Notes: a model not told the origin generated them from the sequence alone. A stretch of 64,000 nt of DNA from Rhynchopus euleeides (GCA_963210315.1 OY723268.1:1178001-1242000); one strand, 5' to 3'. Numbered from the stretch's first letter, positions 44,277 through 53,455 are shown. A program made the numbers and translations.

Positions 44277-44500
44277 GCGCCGTGGGGGTAGTGAAATCGA
44301 ATTTGAAGGGAGGGGGGGGGGTAGGGGGGGTCCAAGTCGTGCACATTTTGACATTTTTGAGGGTCGCGCCTGGGGGCAAATAAGTGCCAAAAACCGGTGA
44401 AACCAGGTCCAGATCGGTCCGGAACCGGTGTGCCGGGTCGATTTCCACCCGAAAACCCCATTTTTTGGCCCAAAATCGCCTATGTGCATGGTTTTCAACA

Positions 44501-44612
44501 GATCTTTACGAAGATGTTGGCTGGAAAACGGCTTTTTTAAAGATCTTTGTAAAATTTTCAATTTTCCTAAGATCTTGGTATTTTTTACTAAGATCTTAGC
44601 TAAGATCTTAGT
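44501..44612. repeat. Left AAGATCTT subterminal array of element D
   Basis: Five AGATCTT words, four of them within perfect or near-perfect palindromes such as CTAAGATCTTAG, spaced by A/T-rich bases. Confidence 0.75.
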
Positions 44613-44916
44613 TTTTCCCCCATATTCCTTGTTGACTGACTGGAGATACACTCCCTGACGAGGCCCAGGACGATTTTTCCTGCCGGCAGCGTACGACACA
44701 ATGCACGGCGTCAGCAAACATATACTGACTGAGAGCGGTTGCGGCTGAACGGTGTTGTGACTGCATTTCATAGCTTACCTTCTCCCCCACAAATCCCTCC
44801 TGATCGCAATCTGTGCCTGTTCCTGAGTGTGTCTTGCTGTCGCCGATGAGCTGCTTGCCGCAAACCCCACCCCAACATGCCTCGCCACAATCATCATCCA
44901 CAAAGCCAGGGCCATC

Positions 44917-47571
44917 ATGAGTGGGGCAGGTGATCATGACGTGGAAATGGACAGCCTGCCCCCGGCGGACCCCGCGCAGCCGGAGCCTGAACCCCAGCCT
45001 GCCCCCGCGGACGAGGAGCAGGAGGAGGAGCCAGCAGGGCCGCCCGCTCAGGCGGAGCCGCCTGCTCAGGTGGACACGCCTCTAACGCAAGCGGTGGACA
45101 CGCTGTCCAAGCAGCTGGGGAAGAAGCGCAAGCCGGCGCTTGTCGACGAGGCTGTGGAGCTGGGCATCTACACGAGGCTTGCGAATGGGGAAGTGCAAGA
45201 AGAGGGCAGAAAGCTGAAGCGGTCAAAGGGGGAGGTGGCGGAGGCTGTGGCGAAGTTCCGGATCCGCAATCGACAGCAGGGGCCTGGGAGTGACACAGTG
45301 CCACAGACGCAGGGACGGCAGCCCCTTCCCTCCACAGTTGAGAGGCGTGCGGCATCGGCACGGATCGCTGAGAAGGGGGCTGCCGCCAACATTCCGGAGC
45401 AGGCGAAGGTGAAGGCCTACGACCTTGCTGCACCTCTGATAGATGTGATCGACGAGTTCGACACCTGCTCACAGGTGGAGCTCGGCAAGGCACCCGCAGG
45501 TTTCATCAACAGAGCGTCCCTTCTGAGGATGTTTGAAGAGGGGCAGATGGTTCCCGCCTGTCAGACGTGCTCCCGCCTGTGGAACCCCGGGTCCCAGGCC
45601 CTTGATGTGCGGGGCCACTTCACGGGGGGGAAGCACCTAGACAAGGTGGCGAAGGCGGCTGCCCAGGATGAGGCAGCGCAGAAGACCATCCCTGGGTTGG
45701 CTTCACGTCACACGTCTTGCTTCGAACTCAAGGCGACAAAGGCTGCGCTCTACGCAGGCATCACCCCCGCTGCGCTGCACACCGCCCTTGAGGTTCTCAA
45801 TGGCATCACCATCCCGCGGTACGTTCCACGCCTTGGGCCCGTCGTGACGAGGAATAGTCCCAAGGTGATGGAGGAAAGTCGTGCGGCCATCACAGACCGA
45901 CTCAAGGGGCGGAGGTGGTCAGTGCTGCACGACTGTGGATCGCTGCTGGGAACGCAGCTGATCTCGATGGTATGTTCAGCACGGAGCTTCAGTGCTGTGC
46001 TGGTGGTGCCCCTCACTGATGCGCCTGTAGCAACGGTCCTGAAGGAGGAGTGGGAGAAACTGGGCCTGAGCGCCCCAATGATGGTGCGTTCTGATCGCGG
46101 CGGGAGAAACGGGGCAGCAAGCAGGGAGGTCGACGCGGAACTCGGCATCCCGTGGGTGTCGTGCATCCCCCACATCGCCAACAACGCTGCGGATTCCGCT
46201 GATAAGTGGCTCAAGAAGCAGAAACTCGAGTTCTTGGCAAGAGTCGAACTTGGGGATTTCACAGACCCCGCCAGTGGCGTGCTGTCATACGTGCTCGTAT
46301 CCCTGCTGGATGCCCTGTTTTCAGGGGAGGACTGCAAGAACAGGGCGCGTCGCTACGTTGAAGCGCAGCAGAAGGTGTTGGAGCCTGCCGGAGCTGACGT
46401 GCTGGCAGAACTGGTGGAGCGGATGAGCGGGATGGCTGCCGTCGCGAAGCCGCGGGAGAAGGAGGCGCTGTTTGCTGTCTACCGCAGCGAGGTCCCCCCG
46501 GGGCTGGCGGCCCTCACAGAGGCAGCGGACTTCGACGGGTTGCTCGCCGCCGCACGGGGTAAGCTCGCTGAGCTACAGGAGAAGATCCCCGAGAGCGCAC
46601 CCCCCTGTGTCAGATGCCCCCTGCTCAGCGACACGCGGTACGAAGCGAGCCTGAAGTGCTACCTGCACTGCCGTGACAGGCTGGCGGCCCTCCACAGCTT
46701 CGCGGCTTTGGAGCTCAAGAACACGCAGAAGCCATGCAGCAGCTTAAATGTTCTGCGAAGCCTGCTGGACCGCTACAGCACTGCCACCCTCCACGCCGAC
46801 CTCAAGATGATGTGTGACAACACGGCACCCCTGCTGCGCGTCTTTCGAAAGTACTCCGACCCCTCTGCCGAGCCGCATGCGCACCAGGTTTGGGGGGACA
46901 TAGGGGACTGCATCCACGACCTCGACGAGGCCGGCGGGATAGCCAGGGGTGAGGCCGAAGAGGCCTACCTCCAGAGAGTCAACACCCACCCCGACCTCTC
47001 CGAGAGTGCTTCACCGGTGGCTGTCCTGCTGAGCGAGTCACTCAAGCGCCTCTGGTGGGGAAATAAAGGAGAGAGCGGGTACTGGTTCTGGCGTGGCGTG
47101 CGGCATTTGTGCCCACAGCAGGCCCTGCTGATGCAGACATGCAAAACCCTCCTTCCTTTTGAGCAGCTGCAACTTGCCCTCCCTCAGTTCTCAGCTGTTG
47201 TCACCGTGGAGGCATGGAGCACATACCTGGCTGGACTCGGAAAATTCGCGAAAGGCAAACCCACCGGCAAGGACAAGGCCTCAGCTGTCGGCTTCTGGGA
47301 GAAGTACACGTCTGCTGGCGAGGGGCTCCGGTGCCTTTCCCTGGACCTGCTGGCGGTGCCTGCAGCTACCACCGGCTGCGACTCGGTGTTCAGCGTAGGG
47401 AAAGATGCTCTTCCTGCCAACCGCAGCGCCGCAAAGCCTGACGTGATGGCAAGTATCGTGTTTCATCACTGCAACCAGGACCTGGCGGTCAGATACCCAC
47501 AGAGCCATCTCAGGCATTCCTTCCCCAAGGTGAGGAACAACGGTGGTTGCCAGGAAGTTGACCTGTCGTGA
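44917..47571 (+). CDS. hAT-like transposase of element D, BED finger and hATC dimerisation region
   Basis: An intact 884-residue frame. I start at MSGAGDHDVEMDS (ATG 44917); 30 further codons upstream to 44827 are open. The N terminus is acidic and Pro-rich. A BED-type zinc finger is complete: Cys215, Cys218, His234, His240 (CQTCSRLW...GHFTGGKH). The catalytic core includes SVLHDCGSLLGTQLISMV (about 335-352), RSDRGGRNGAA (about 391) and WVSCIPHIANNAADSADKW (about 411-429). The C-terminal segment FWEKYTSAGEGLRCLSLDLL and VPAATTGCDSVFSVGKDAL (about 790-835) matches the hATC dimerisation region. It is a different family from hAT copies A and B. Its intactness suggests recent activity or capacity to be active. 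Confidence 0.85.
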   Translation: MSGAGDHDVEMDSLPPADPAQPEPEPQPAPADEEQEEEPAGPPAQAEPPAQVDTPLTQAVDTLSKQLGKKRKPALVDEAVELGIYTRLANGEVQEEGRKLKRSKGEVAEAVAKFRIRNRQQGPGSDTVPQTQGRQPLPSTVERRAASARIAEKGAAANIPEQAKVKAYDLAAPLIDVIDEFDTCSQVELGKAPAGFINRASLLRMFEEGQMVPACQTCSRLWNPGSQALDVRGHFTGGKHLDKVAKAAAQDEAAQKTIPGLASRHTSCFELKATKAALYAGITPAALHTALEVLNGITIPRYVPRLGPVVTRNSPKVMEESRAAITDRLKGRRWSVLHDCGSLLGTQLISMVCSARSFSAVLVVPLTDAPVATVLKEEWEKLGLSAPMMVRSDRGGRNGAASREVDAELGIPWVSCIPHIANNAADSADKWLKKQKLEFLARVELGDFTDPASGVLSYVLVSLLDALFSGEDCKNRARRYVEAQQKVLEPAGADVLAELVERMSGMAAVAKPREKEALFAVYRSEVPPGLAALTEAADFDGLLAAARGKLAELQEKIPESAPPCVRCPLLSDTRYEASLKCYLHCRDRLAALHSFAALELKNTQKPCSSLNVLRSLLDRYSTATLHADLKMMCDNTAPLLRVFRKYSDPSAEPHAHQVWGDIGDCIHDLDEAGGIARGEAEEAYLQRVNTHPDLSESASPVAVLLSESLKRLWWGNKGESGYWFWRGVRHLCPQQALLMQTCKTLLPFEQLQLALPQFSAVVTVEAWSTYLAGLGKFAKGKPTGKDKASAVGFWEKYTSAGEGLRCLSLDLLAVPAATTGCDSVFSVGKDALPANRSAAKPDVMASIVFHHCNQDLAVRYPQSHLRHSFPKVRNNGGCQEVDLS

Positions 47572-47726
47572 TGATCTCAGAAACGTCCTCAGTCCTGGGG
47601 TTTTCAACTCCGGGGATGGGTGTGTGTGTGTGTGTGTGGTTATAAAGTTTTAAGGCGGTGTCGCCCTGCACGGGCAGTAGCACCTCCCCTTCAGTATCGC
47701 ACTCCCGAAGGATTCCCCAACACGAC

Positions 47727-47836
47727 GTGACACCGGTTTCGACGCGTACTCTTCGTACCCCTCCCCCCGGCCGCGTCTCTTCAGCGAAGAACCGGGGATA
47801 ATCGGACCAGGGCTAGCTAAACCCTGGTGGTGTCAC
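47727..47836 (+). other. Putative structured RNA: outer stem enclosing two hairpin arms
   Basis: An outer 8-bp stem GTGACACC (47727-47734) with GGTGTCAC (47829-47836) encloses one arm built from GGTT/AACC (47735-47738, 47790-47793) and GACGCG/CGCGTC (47741-47746, 47772-47777), topped by GTAC-TCTTC-GTAC, and a second hairpin CCAGGG-CTAGCTAAA-CCCTGG (47807-47827). Together this is a three-way-junction-like fold. It lies in the 3' region of element D. No known RNA family recognised; pairing was found by eye. Confidence 0.35.
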
Positions 47837-48094
47837 GGGTGGGGTTGGAGAGGGAGAAAAGGAAGAAATGAAGTTGCGAAAAAGTCAAACACTGACACGT
47901 GAAATCAATAAAAAGGGTGGTATATATCGCCCCCTTGCTGCGACGAAGACACTAAATAGTCAGGCCGCTTCAAGAGTCTTGAGGGCTTGAAGGAAGAAAC
48001 AGGTTGCTGATGAGTCTCAGGAGCAGGAGCAGGAGCAGGAGCTGTGTGTGTGTGTGTGTGTGGGGGGGGGGGGGGGTAAAGAGTAGAAGAGTGT

Positions 48095-48125
<31 letters not shown>
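48095..48125 (+). repeat. 31-base poly-G run
   Basis: The longest homopolymer in the window, preceded by TG repeats and a 14-base G run at 48062-48076. Length is likely to vary and may be an assembly estimate. Confidence 0.8.
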
Positions 48126-48769
48126 CGGTCAGTTGCATGTATCAGAAATGTTCCAAGTCATGGGACGGGGTTTTCAACCCCGGGGTTGGGTGAGGCTGCT
48201 TAGCGAATGAAGGGGGGAAATGAGGTTTCTAACCCTGTTGGTGAAACAGGAATGGGGTTTTCAACTCCTCCTGTACTGTTTGACGTGATCTATTTGTGCA
48301 CCCCAAACGCTCTCCGTTCACGGGACAGCGAAGCCTGCACTCCTGACTGGGATGTGCCGTGTGTCTGTAGTATTCCAGCAAGAATACGAAAGGATATTTG
48401 CAAAAAAACTAAGATCTTACCTAAGATCAGGGCTGTTCCTAACTGGGGGGCTGGTTCCCCACTTTCAGGATTCTGAACTTTTTTTCTAAGAACTTTTGTA
48501 CGGGGAAAAAAAGTTTTTTTCTAAGAATTTTGTAAGGGAAATTTTTTTTTCTAAGGGTTTTTCGCAGAGGAAATTTTTTTTTCTAAGATTTTCCCAGTCG
48601 ACAGGGCGCACACAAGGATGGAAGGGAAGTCTCTCCCCCGTACAGTTCGCCTTGCTGGCCAACTGGAGACTCCGCAGGATGACCCCGCCCACCTCCTCTT
48701 GCCTCGGTTTGCGTGTTGCTGGTGTGTTGCCTGTGTATTGCTGTTGTATTGCACTCCTGAGGACCTCCC

Positions 48770-48777
48770 TATTTATT
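48770..48777 (+). promoter_or_regulatory. Putative TATA box of hAT copy B
   Basis: TATTTATT, 67-74 bp upstream of the transposase ATG at 48844, in the same position as in copy A. Supports that ATG over the upstream in-frame one at 48496. Confidence 0.4.
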
Positions 48778-48843
48778 CCCACTCGACTACCCTTCGACAG
48801 GACCCTGACCTCACACTCACCCAACCTCACGTACTCCGCGAAT

Positions 48844-51800
48844 ATGGTGCGCACCACTGCAAAAATCTCCGGGAGCTTTTGGGCTTTCAGGCCTGAAGGG
48901 GCCAGTAGGGGGGTGGCGTCGGGGAGTGGCAGCTTTGTAACTATCCTCCAGCTGCTGGCATGTACAGTACTGCGGGAGTGCCAAGGTGTATTGAGCAACC
49001 TCCTCCAGTCCCTGCGGAGCACAACCCCCGATGAGAACGAGCCCCAGATGATCACCTCGCAGGACCCGCAGCGACCCAACCCTGACGTCAGTCTCTCCGC
49101 CCTCGGACACAAACACCCGCACCTGAAGCACCTCTGCACCACCAAAAGCGCCACCGTCTACAGCTGCCCATCTTGTGGTGAGTTCCGCACAGCTATTACA
49201 GACAGCATGGTTGTGATGTTGGGCGTCGTGAAGGACGAGGTGCAGCGCGTTGCTTCTCAATTTATGGAGAAGCAAGGTCCGTGCACATGTGGTGCTGTCC
49301 GGGCTGCGCAGTTCTGCGTCGAGAAGGCCCCGCACCTCCTGTTCCTCTCGACGCAGCGGTTTTCTGCATCCGGCGAGAAGCAGAAGCACCTGACGGAGCT
49401 TGCGGAAACCGTCAACGTCAAGGAATTAAGAGACCTCTCCGCCCTTCGTGAGCTTGGCGTTGACGGCAACGGGGTGGTGCAGGTGGGCACGGTGCAGCCG
49501 GTGAATCACCGGTACCGGTTTGTCGGTGCATCGTGCACAAAGTCCGGGCTGACCCTCGCGAAGGGGATCGCCTGGGAGACGCTGTGCGCTCGTGGCCCCG
49601 CCACCACTCTGAAGTGGAAGTCGATCACGACTGATCGTGTGACGGATTGCTCTGTGGCGCCGTTCAATCGTGCGAACGCGAAGCCAGCACTCGTGCTGTA
49701 CGCACGTGAGGCATCGGACGGTGACGGGCACGACGTCGATGCTTCGCATGATGCGCCGCCGCCTCCTCCTCCGGATCCCCTGGCCGCCTCTCCTGCAGCT
49801 ACCACCGCCGCCCCTGTCGCCCCTGCACCCCACGCCGCCTTCTACACCGGGGAAGGGGCGTGCCACGTCGCCGCGTTCGACAGCGCCGGGCGACTGTCCC
49901 CATGGCTGACCGCCATGAAGCTCGCCCAATCAACCGGAGGCGTCAACATTGGGCTTGTACCAGGGTGGGTTCAACGGGATCTATACAGTTCTGGACACTA
50001 CTGCCTCCGAGTGCTTGACTGCCTAGCAAGGTCAATTCCCATTACGGAGCCGACGCGTACCAGTGCTGCGGCGCTTCTGGAGGGCGTTGACTCCCCCGAA
50101 GCGGAGGCCCTCACGGTGAAGCTCAGGCGTCCGCGATTGATGGATACGAGATTCCTCGTGGACGAAGAGTTGGACACCAACACCGCGTCAGTGGCCCTGC
50201 AGACTTTCCGCACATCCCGCGGTTTAAATGTTCACTTTTCTATCGTCGACACCACACAGCCTCGCACCTTCGGCTTGCTTCTTCCGTCGTTGATGGCCCA
50301 GTACCCCTTGCGGCTTGTCTTCGACACAGCAAAGGCGCACTTCCTTCTTTTGATGGCAGCAAACAAGAAGTACGTGCCAGAGGGCTCAATGGTGAACGGT
50401 CTCCTTCGGATTCAGCAGCGGCAGGCACAGCTCGCCATACAGGAGAAGCAGCAGCGGAAGATCCACGCTGCAGCCTCCGGTGTGGTGCGTCTCCCTGATG
50501 GGAGGTGGAGGTGCACCACGTGTGCACCGTTCTTGGTGCAGCTGGAGGGGGAGTTCTCGGAGCAACCCCACTTGCTCCGGTATGCACGCGGCGAAGCGTC
50601 TATGTCTGCCACGACAGTTGGGCGCCAGCAAAGCAATATCCGCCGCCACATGGGTGGTGCGGCGCACAAGAGAGCAGTGCAGTTGTCCACGCCTGGGAGT
50701 GAAAACACCAATGTGACAGCTACAGATATCCCCAAGCAGACGCTGTGCGCGAAGGTGAAGGTGACCAGCGAGCAGTACACAAGTCTGGTCAACCTGGTGT
50801 ACAACGTGGCAACGGCGACGCAACGGGCGGAGGGGCTGAGCAGTGTGGGTGCGAGGTTGCAGGACGACAAGCGGAAGGGGCTGCATGTCCTGGACACCCA
50901 CTACTCTCGAAAAGTCGCGAAGGAGTTCCAGACGATACTCTGGGAGGTGCTCCTGAGGGGAGTGGTGGGTGCGGTGCGTGCGTGTCGGGCGGCAACCCTG
51001 AAGGTGGACGGTACCACGTTCGCCCGCATCGACTTGATGATCGTCATCGTTTCGGGGATCAGCAGGACGGATTGTGCTATGAAAGATTGGTGTGTGGGCA
51101 CAGTCGACTTGAAGAAAGCTGACGCAGAGTCGCAGAAGGACGAGCTGGTCAAGTTGTTCGACAGCCTCCAGCTGTCGCAGTGGGCGCGGCGTTCGCTGAA
51201 GGGATTCGCGGCAGACGGGGCATCAACGATGAAGAGTCTCAGGGGGAAGCTCGAGATCGCGTGGGGATGCACTCTCATCGATGTGCATGATGCTGCCCAC
51301 ATGCACCAGCTGTCCGTCGGCCTCATCAAGAAGACACGAAAGGTTGTTGAACATAGCCGCCTCCTCCGACACTGGTTTGCCTTCTTCAGATCAACCGCCA
51401 GGCAGAAGTCTCTGCAGATCATTTCCGGTGGGAAATGTCTCTCCTTCCCGAAGGAGCACTCCGTGCGTTGGGCAGCTGCAACGTTCCGTCGCCTGAACGC
51501 GGCTGTGGTGAACTTTGACTTCACTGTCGCTATGCTCGGGGAGATCCAGCCGCCGCCGTTCTTCTTCCACAAGCTCACCCCCGAGTATTCCCTCTCGACT
51601 TGCATCTTGGCTGACGTCTTCGACATCAATAAAGGGGTGAGCGAGGCGTTGCAGAAGCGAGACCTGTCGCTCTCGTCGATGGAGAGCATCCTGCAGAATG
51701 CACTGACAGTGCATAAGGTGCTGGCGCGCCAGCCTGGCAAGCACGAAGCCAAGTTCTATGAGAACCAGGGAACCACATCGTTGCCTCCGGGGGTAGTTGC

Positions 51801-52815
51801 CGAGATGACTTCCTGGCGCTCAAAGCTCTGCCACACCATCTACAAGGACCTGGCCAAGAGGTGGGAGGAGTATCCCTGCCGCTCATTCAGCTCTTTCTTC
51901 GCGACAAGTGGGAAGGACAGCACGTGCGAGTGCCTCATGGCGCTCGCTTCTCGCTTGGGTTACGACCAGGCAGAGATTCTCAGCATCGGCATGGAGTGGG
52001 TGAAGCTGCGGTTGGAATGCACAGATCTCAGGGGGAACCTTCTGAAAGAGTTTGTCGTCGACTTCTTGCTGGAATCCGAGAGTTCGACGTTTGCGATAGT
52101 GCTTGAGGCCATGGTGGCACTGTCACCCTCGACTGTGTTTGTGGAGGCTGCTTTTTCAGTTGTAACGCGCATGAGGGGATCGTTCCGGAAGGCACTCTCT
52201 GCCGCAAGCATCTCTCAAGAACTGGGCATCACTCTAGAGCTGTCACATGATGACGCGGCGCGCAAGATCATCGTTGAAGAAACAGTCAACACGTTCCTCG
52301 CCAACAAGAAGCGCCGCTTCACTGCGCGTTCCCTGACGCCTCTTCCAACTCTGACAACCGTGGAGCTCGTTGACCTCGATGCAGCCATGGGTTCTCTATT
52401 TGCTGGCGTGGAGGATTGTGATGAGGAATCGGACGGCAGCTGGGAAGATGACAACGCCGATGCATTGTCGATTGTCAGCCTCGTGGAGGAAGTCCCTGAG
52501 GATCCCTTCCTCACTTCGTTGCTTGCAGATGCCGCACCCCCCGTCGTGCCTCCAGCCACCCTGCAACATGTCACCTTCCAGCTCCCCGCTTCATCGACCC
52601 CGGGCACCCCATCGACACTCCCCACACCTCAGCCGGAAGAACCGCCGCAGCTGCCTCCCACACAGGCGGCACCGGCAGAGCGCAGGAGGGAGGTTGGGCC
52701 GCACCCCGAGGAGCCCCAGGAGAAAAGGGCCCGCGTCCATGTCGACATCGATGTCGACATGGAGGAGGATTGGGGAGAGTGGGCGTACGTTTCGGACGCC
52801 GAAACTTCCGAGTGA
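48844..52815 (+). CDS. hAT-like transposase, copy B (all zinc ligands present)
   Basis: The 1323-residue counterpart of 22804-26775, in the opposite orientation. The start MVRTTAK follows a TATA-like box; the frame is open back to 48496, but those codons come from the A/T-rich subterminal repeats and are absent from copy A's frame. The BED/TTF-like finger is complete (Cys557, Cys560, His602, His608; codon 608 at 50665-50667 is CAC). Catalytic and dimerisation-like segments are as in copy A. Near the end a 24-bp perfect DNA palindrome (two inverted CATGTCGACATC halves, about 52738-52761) encodes HVDIDVDM. The acidic C terminus (EEDWGEWAYVSDAETSE) is shared by both copies. This copy is the better candidate for an autonomous element. 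Confidence 0.88.
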   Translation: MVRTTAKISGSFWAFRPEGASRGVASGSGSFVTILQLLACTVLRECQGVLSNLLQSLRSTTPDENEPQMITSQDPQRPNPDVSLSALGHKHPHLKHLCTTKSATVYSCPSCGEFRTAITDSMVVMLGVVKDEVQRVASQFMEKQGPCTCGAVRAAQFCVEKAPHLLFLSTQRFSASGEKQKHLTELAETVNVKELRDLSALRELGVDGNGVVQVGTVQPVNHRYRFVGASCTKSGLTLAKGIAWETLCARGPATTLKWKSITTDRVTDCSVAPFNRANAKPALVLYAREASDGDGHDVDASHDAPPPPPPDPLAASPAATTAAPVAPAPHAAFYTGEGACHVAAFDSAGRLSPWLTAMKLAQSTGGVNIGLVPGWVQRDLYSSGHYCLRVLDCLARSIPITEPTRTSAAALLEGVDSPEAEALTVKLRRPRLMDTRFLVDEELDTNTASVALQTFRTSRGLNVHFSIVDTTQPRTFGLLLPSLMAQYPLRLVFDTAKAHFLLLMAANKKYVPEGSMVNGLLRIQQRQAQLAIQEKQQRKIHAAASGVVRLPDGRWRCTTCAPFLVQLEGEFSEQPHLLRYARGEASMSATTVGRQQSNIRRHMGGAAHKRAVQLSTPGSENTNVTATDIPKQTLCAKVKVTSEQYTSLVNLVYNVATATQRAEGLSSVGARLQDDKRKGLHVLDTHYSRKVAKEFQTILWEVLLRGVVGAVRACRAATLKVDGTTFARIDLMIVIVSGISRTDCAMKDWCVGTVDLKKADAESQKDELVKLFDSLQLSQWARRSLKGFAADGASTMKSLRGKLEIAWGCTLIDVHDAAHMHQLSVGLIKKTRKVVEHSRLLRHWFAFFRSTARQKSLQIISGGKCLSFPKEHSVRWAAATFRRLNAAVVNFDFTVAMLGEIQPPPFFFHKLTPEYSLSTCILADVFDINKGVSEALQKRDLSLSSMESILQNALTVHKVLARQPGKHEAKFYENQGTTSLPPGVVAEMTSWRSKLCHTIYKDLAKRWEEYPCRSFSSFFATSGKDSTCECLMALASRLGYDQAEILSIGMEWVKLRLECTDLRGNLLKEFVVDFLLESESSTFAIVLEAMVALSPSTVFVEAAFSVVTRMRGSFRKALSAASISQELGITLELSHDDAARKIIVEETVNTFLANKKRRFTARSLTPLPTLTTVELVDLDAAMGSLFAGVEDCDEESDGSWEDDNADALSIVSLVEEVPEDPFLTSLLADAAPPVVPPATLQHVTFQLPASSTPGTPSTLPTPQPEEPPQLPPTQAAPAERRREVGPHPEEPQEKRARVHVDIDVDMEEDWGEWAYVSDAETSE

Positions 52816-53455
52816 GCCATCATCGTTCTTAGAAGGGGGGGGGGGGTGGGGGCGGGGGGGTGGTTTTCATCGTAGAAATCATAGAAAAAGTCCCGCCTGA
52901 CGGGCACGCGCCTGAAACCTGTGGGGGGGTGAGCAAAAAATCCCTTGTAAAAATTCTTAGAAAAAACCTGGTTCCCCGACCCAAAAAACCCGGAAAAAGG
53001 GCTGGTTCCCCGCCCAGGCCTGCCTAAGATCTTCGAAAAAAATACTAAGATCTTAATTTTTGTGCTTTTTTTCACTAAGATCTTAACAGAAAAAAAATTA
53101 CGACGACGAAGACATGCTCGACGGGTTTCGGGAAAAAAAGGGGGTAAGATCTGTTGATAACCATGTATGTGAATTTTTGTACCACCTTTTGTACCTGGGG
53201 GTGGTACAAAAATTCGAAATAAACTCATTGATATCTTTGTTGCTCAACTCACCACCCCATCTTCATGAACAGGTGCCCTACACCAATATGGGGCGTGTGG
53301 TATGAATAGGCGCACTTGCTGATGCACAGGTTCGCGCATTTCTGTACCATGTAAATCGTCAACAACAGGTGTGGTGCGGTATTGAACGGCCGGAACTCCT
53401 TCGTCTGAGGAAGCGATGGGCAGGGAGCAGGGGTGTGACTGACGATGCGTTCATT

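Larger units (their letters stand above)
41031..44284 (+). mobile_element. DNA transposon with palindrome-rich ends (element C)
   Basis: A 16-bp perfect terminal inverted repeat CACGGCGCTGAAGTAA occurs at 41031-41046 and inverted at 44269-44284. Inside each end lie 150-170 bp built almost wholly from ACAAGTGG/CCACTTGT and TTTACATGTAAA words. Flanks are G runs, so a target duplication (possibly GGGG) cannot be proven. The interior carries one plus-strand gene with C-terminal zinc fingers. Superfamily not recognised. Confidence 0.8.
47597..48268 (+). repeat. Three copies of a GGGGTT-TTC-AACYCC hairpin word
   Basis: GGGGTTTTCAACTCC at 47597-47611, GGGGTTTTCAACCCC at 48167-48181 and GGGGTTTTCAACTCC at 48254-48268, all in the same orientation, downstream of the element D transposase stop. 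The middle copy is a perfect 6-bp stem with a TTC loop. Confidence 0.6.
48428..53022 (+). mobile_element. hAT-superfamily DNA transposon, family 1, copy B
   Basis: A 4595-bp element beginning CAGGGCTGTTCC and ending CCCAGGCCTG. It is flanked by a perfect 8-bp direct repeat CCTAAGAT (48420-48427 and 53023-53030). The target is an AAGATCTTA-rich subterminal array of element D. Its own subterminal repeats TTTTTTCTAAGA share CTAAGA with that target. Transposase frame intact. Confidence 0.95.
48404..53100. repeat. Right AAGATCTT subterminal array of element D (split by hAT copy B)
   Basis: ACTAAGATCTTAC before the insertion (48409-48421) and TAAGATCTTCG, ACTAAGATCTTAA and ACTAAGATCTTAACAG after it (53025-53100). 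Read inverted it matches the left array over about 50 bases. Confidence 0.7.
44487..53165 (+). mobile_element. Second hAT-like transposon (element D), interrupted by hAT copy B
   Basis: Inverted end sequences flank the transposase gene 44917-47571: CATGGTTTTCAACAGATCTT from 44487 and, inverted, AAGATCTGTTGATAACCATG ending at 53165. Further in, both ends carry matching arrays of ACTAAGATCTTAG (44560-44612 and, inverted, 48404-48427 plus 53023-53100). Copy B of hAT family 1 (48428-53022) splits the right array; removing it leaves an element of about 4.1 kb. The outermost bases and target duplication are not resolved. Confidence 0.65.

Noticed and set aside
48496-48843. Upstream extension of the copy B transposase from ATG 48496
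   Set aside because: Encoded by A/T-rich subterminal repeats, not open in copy A, and upstream of the TATA-like box.
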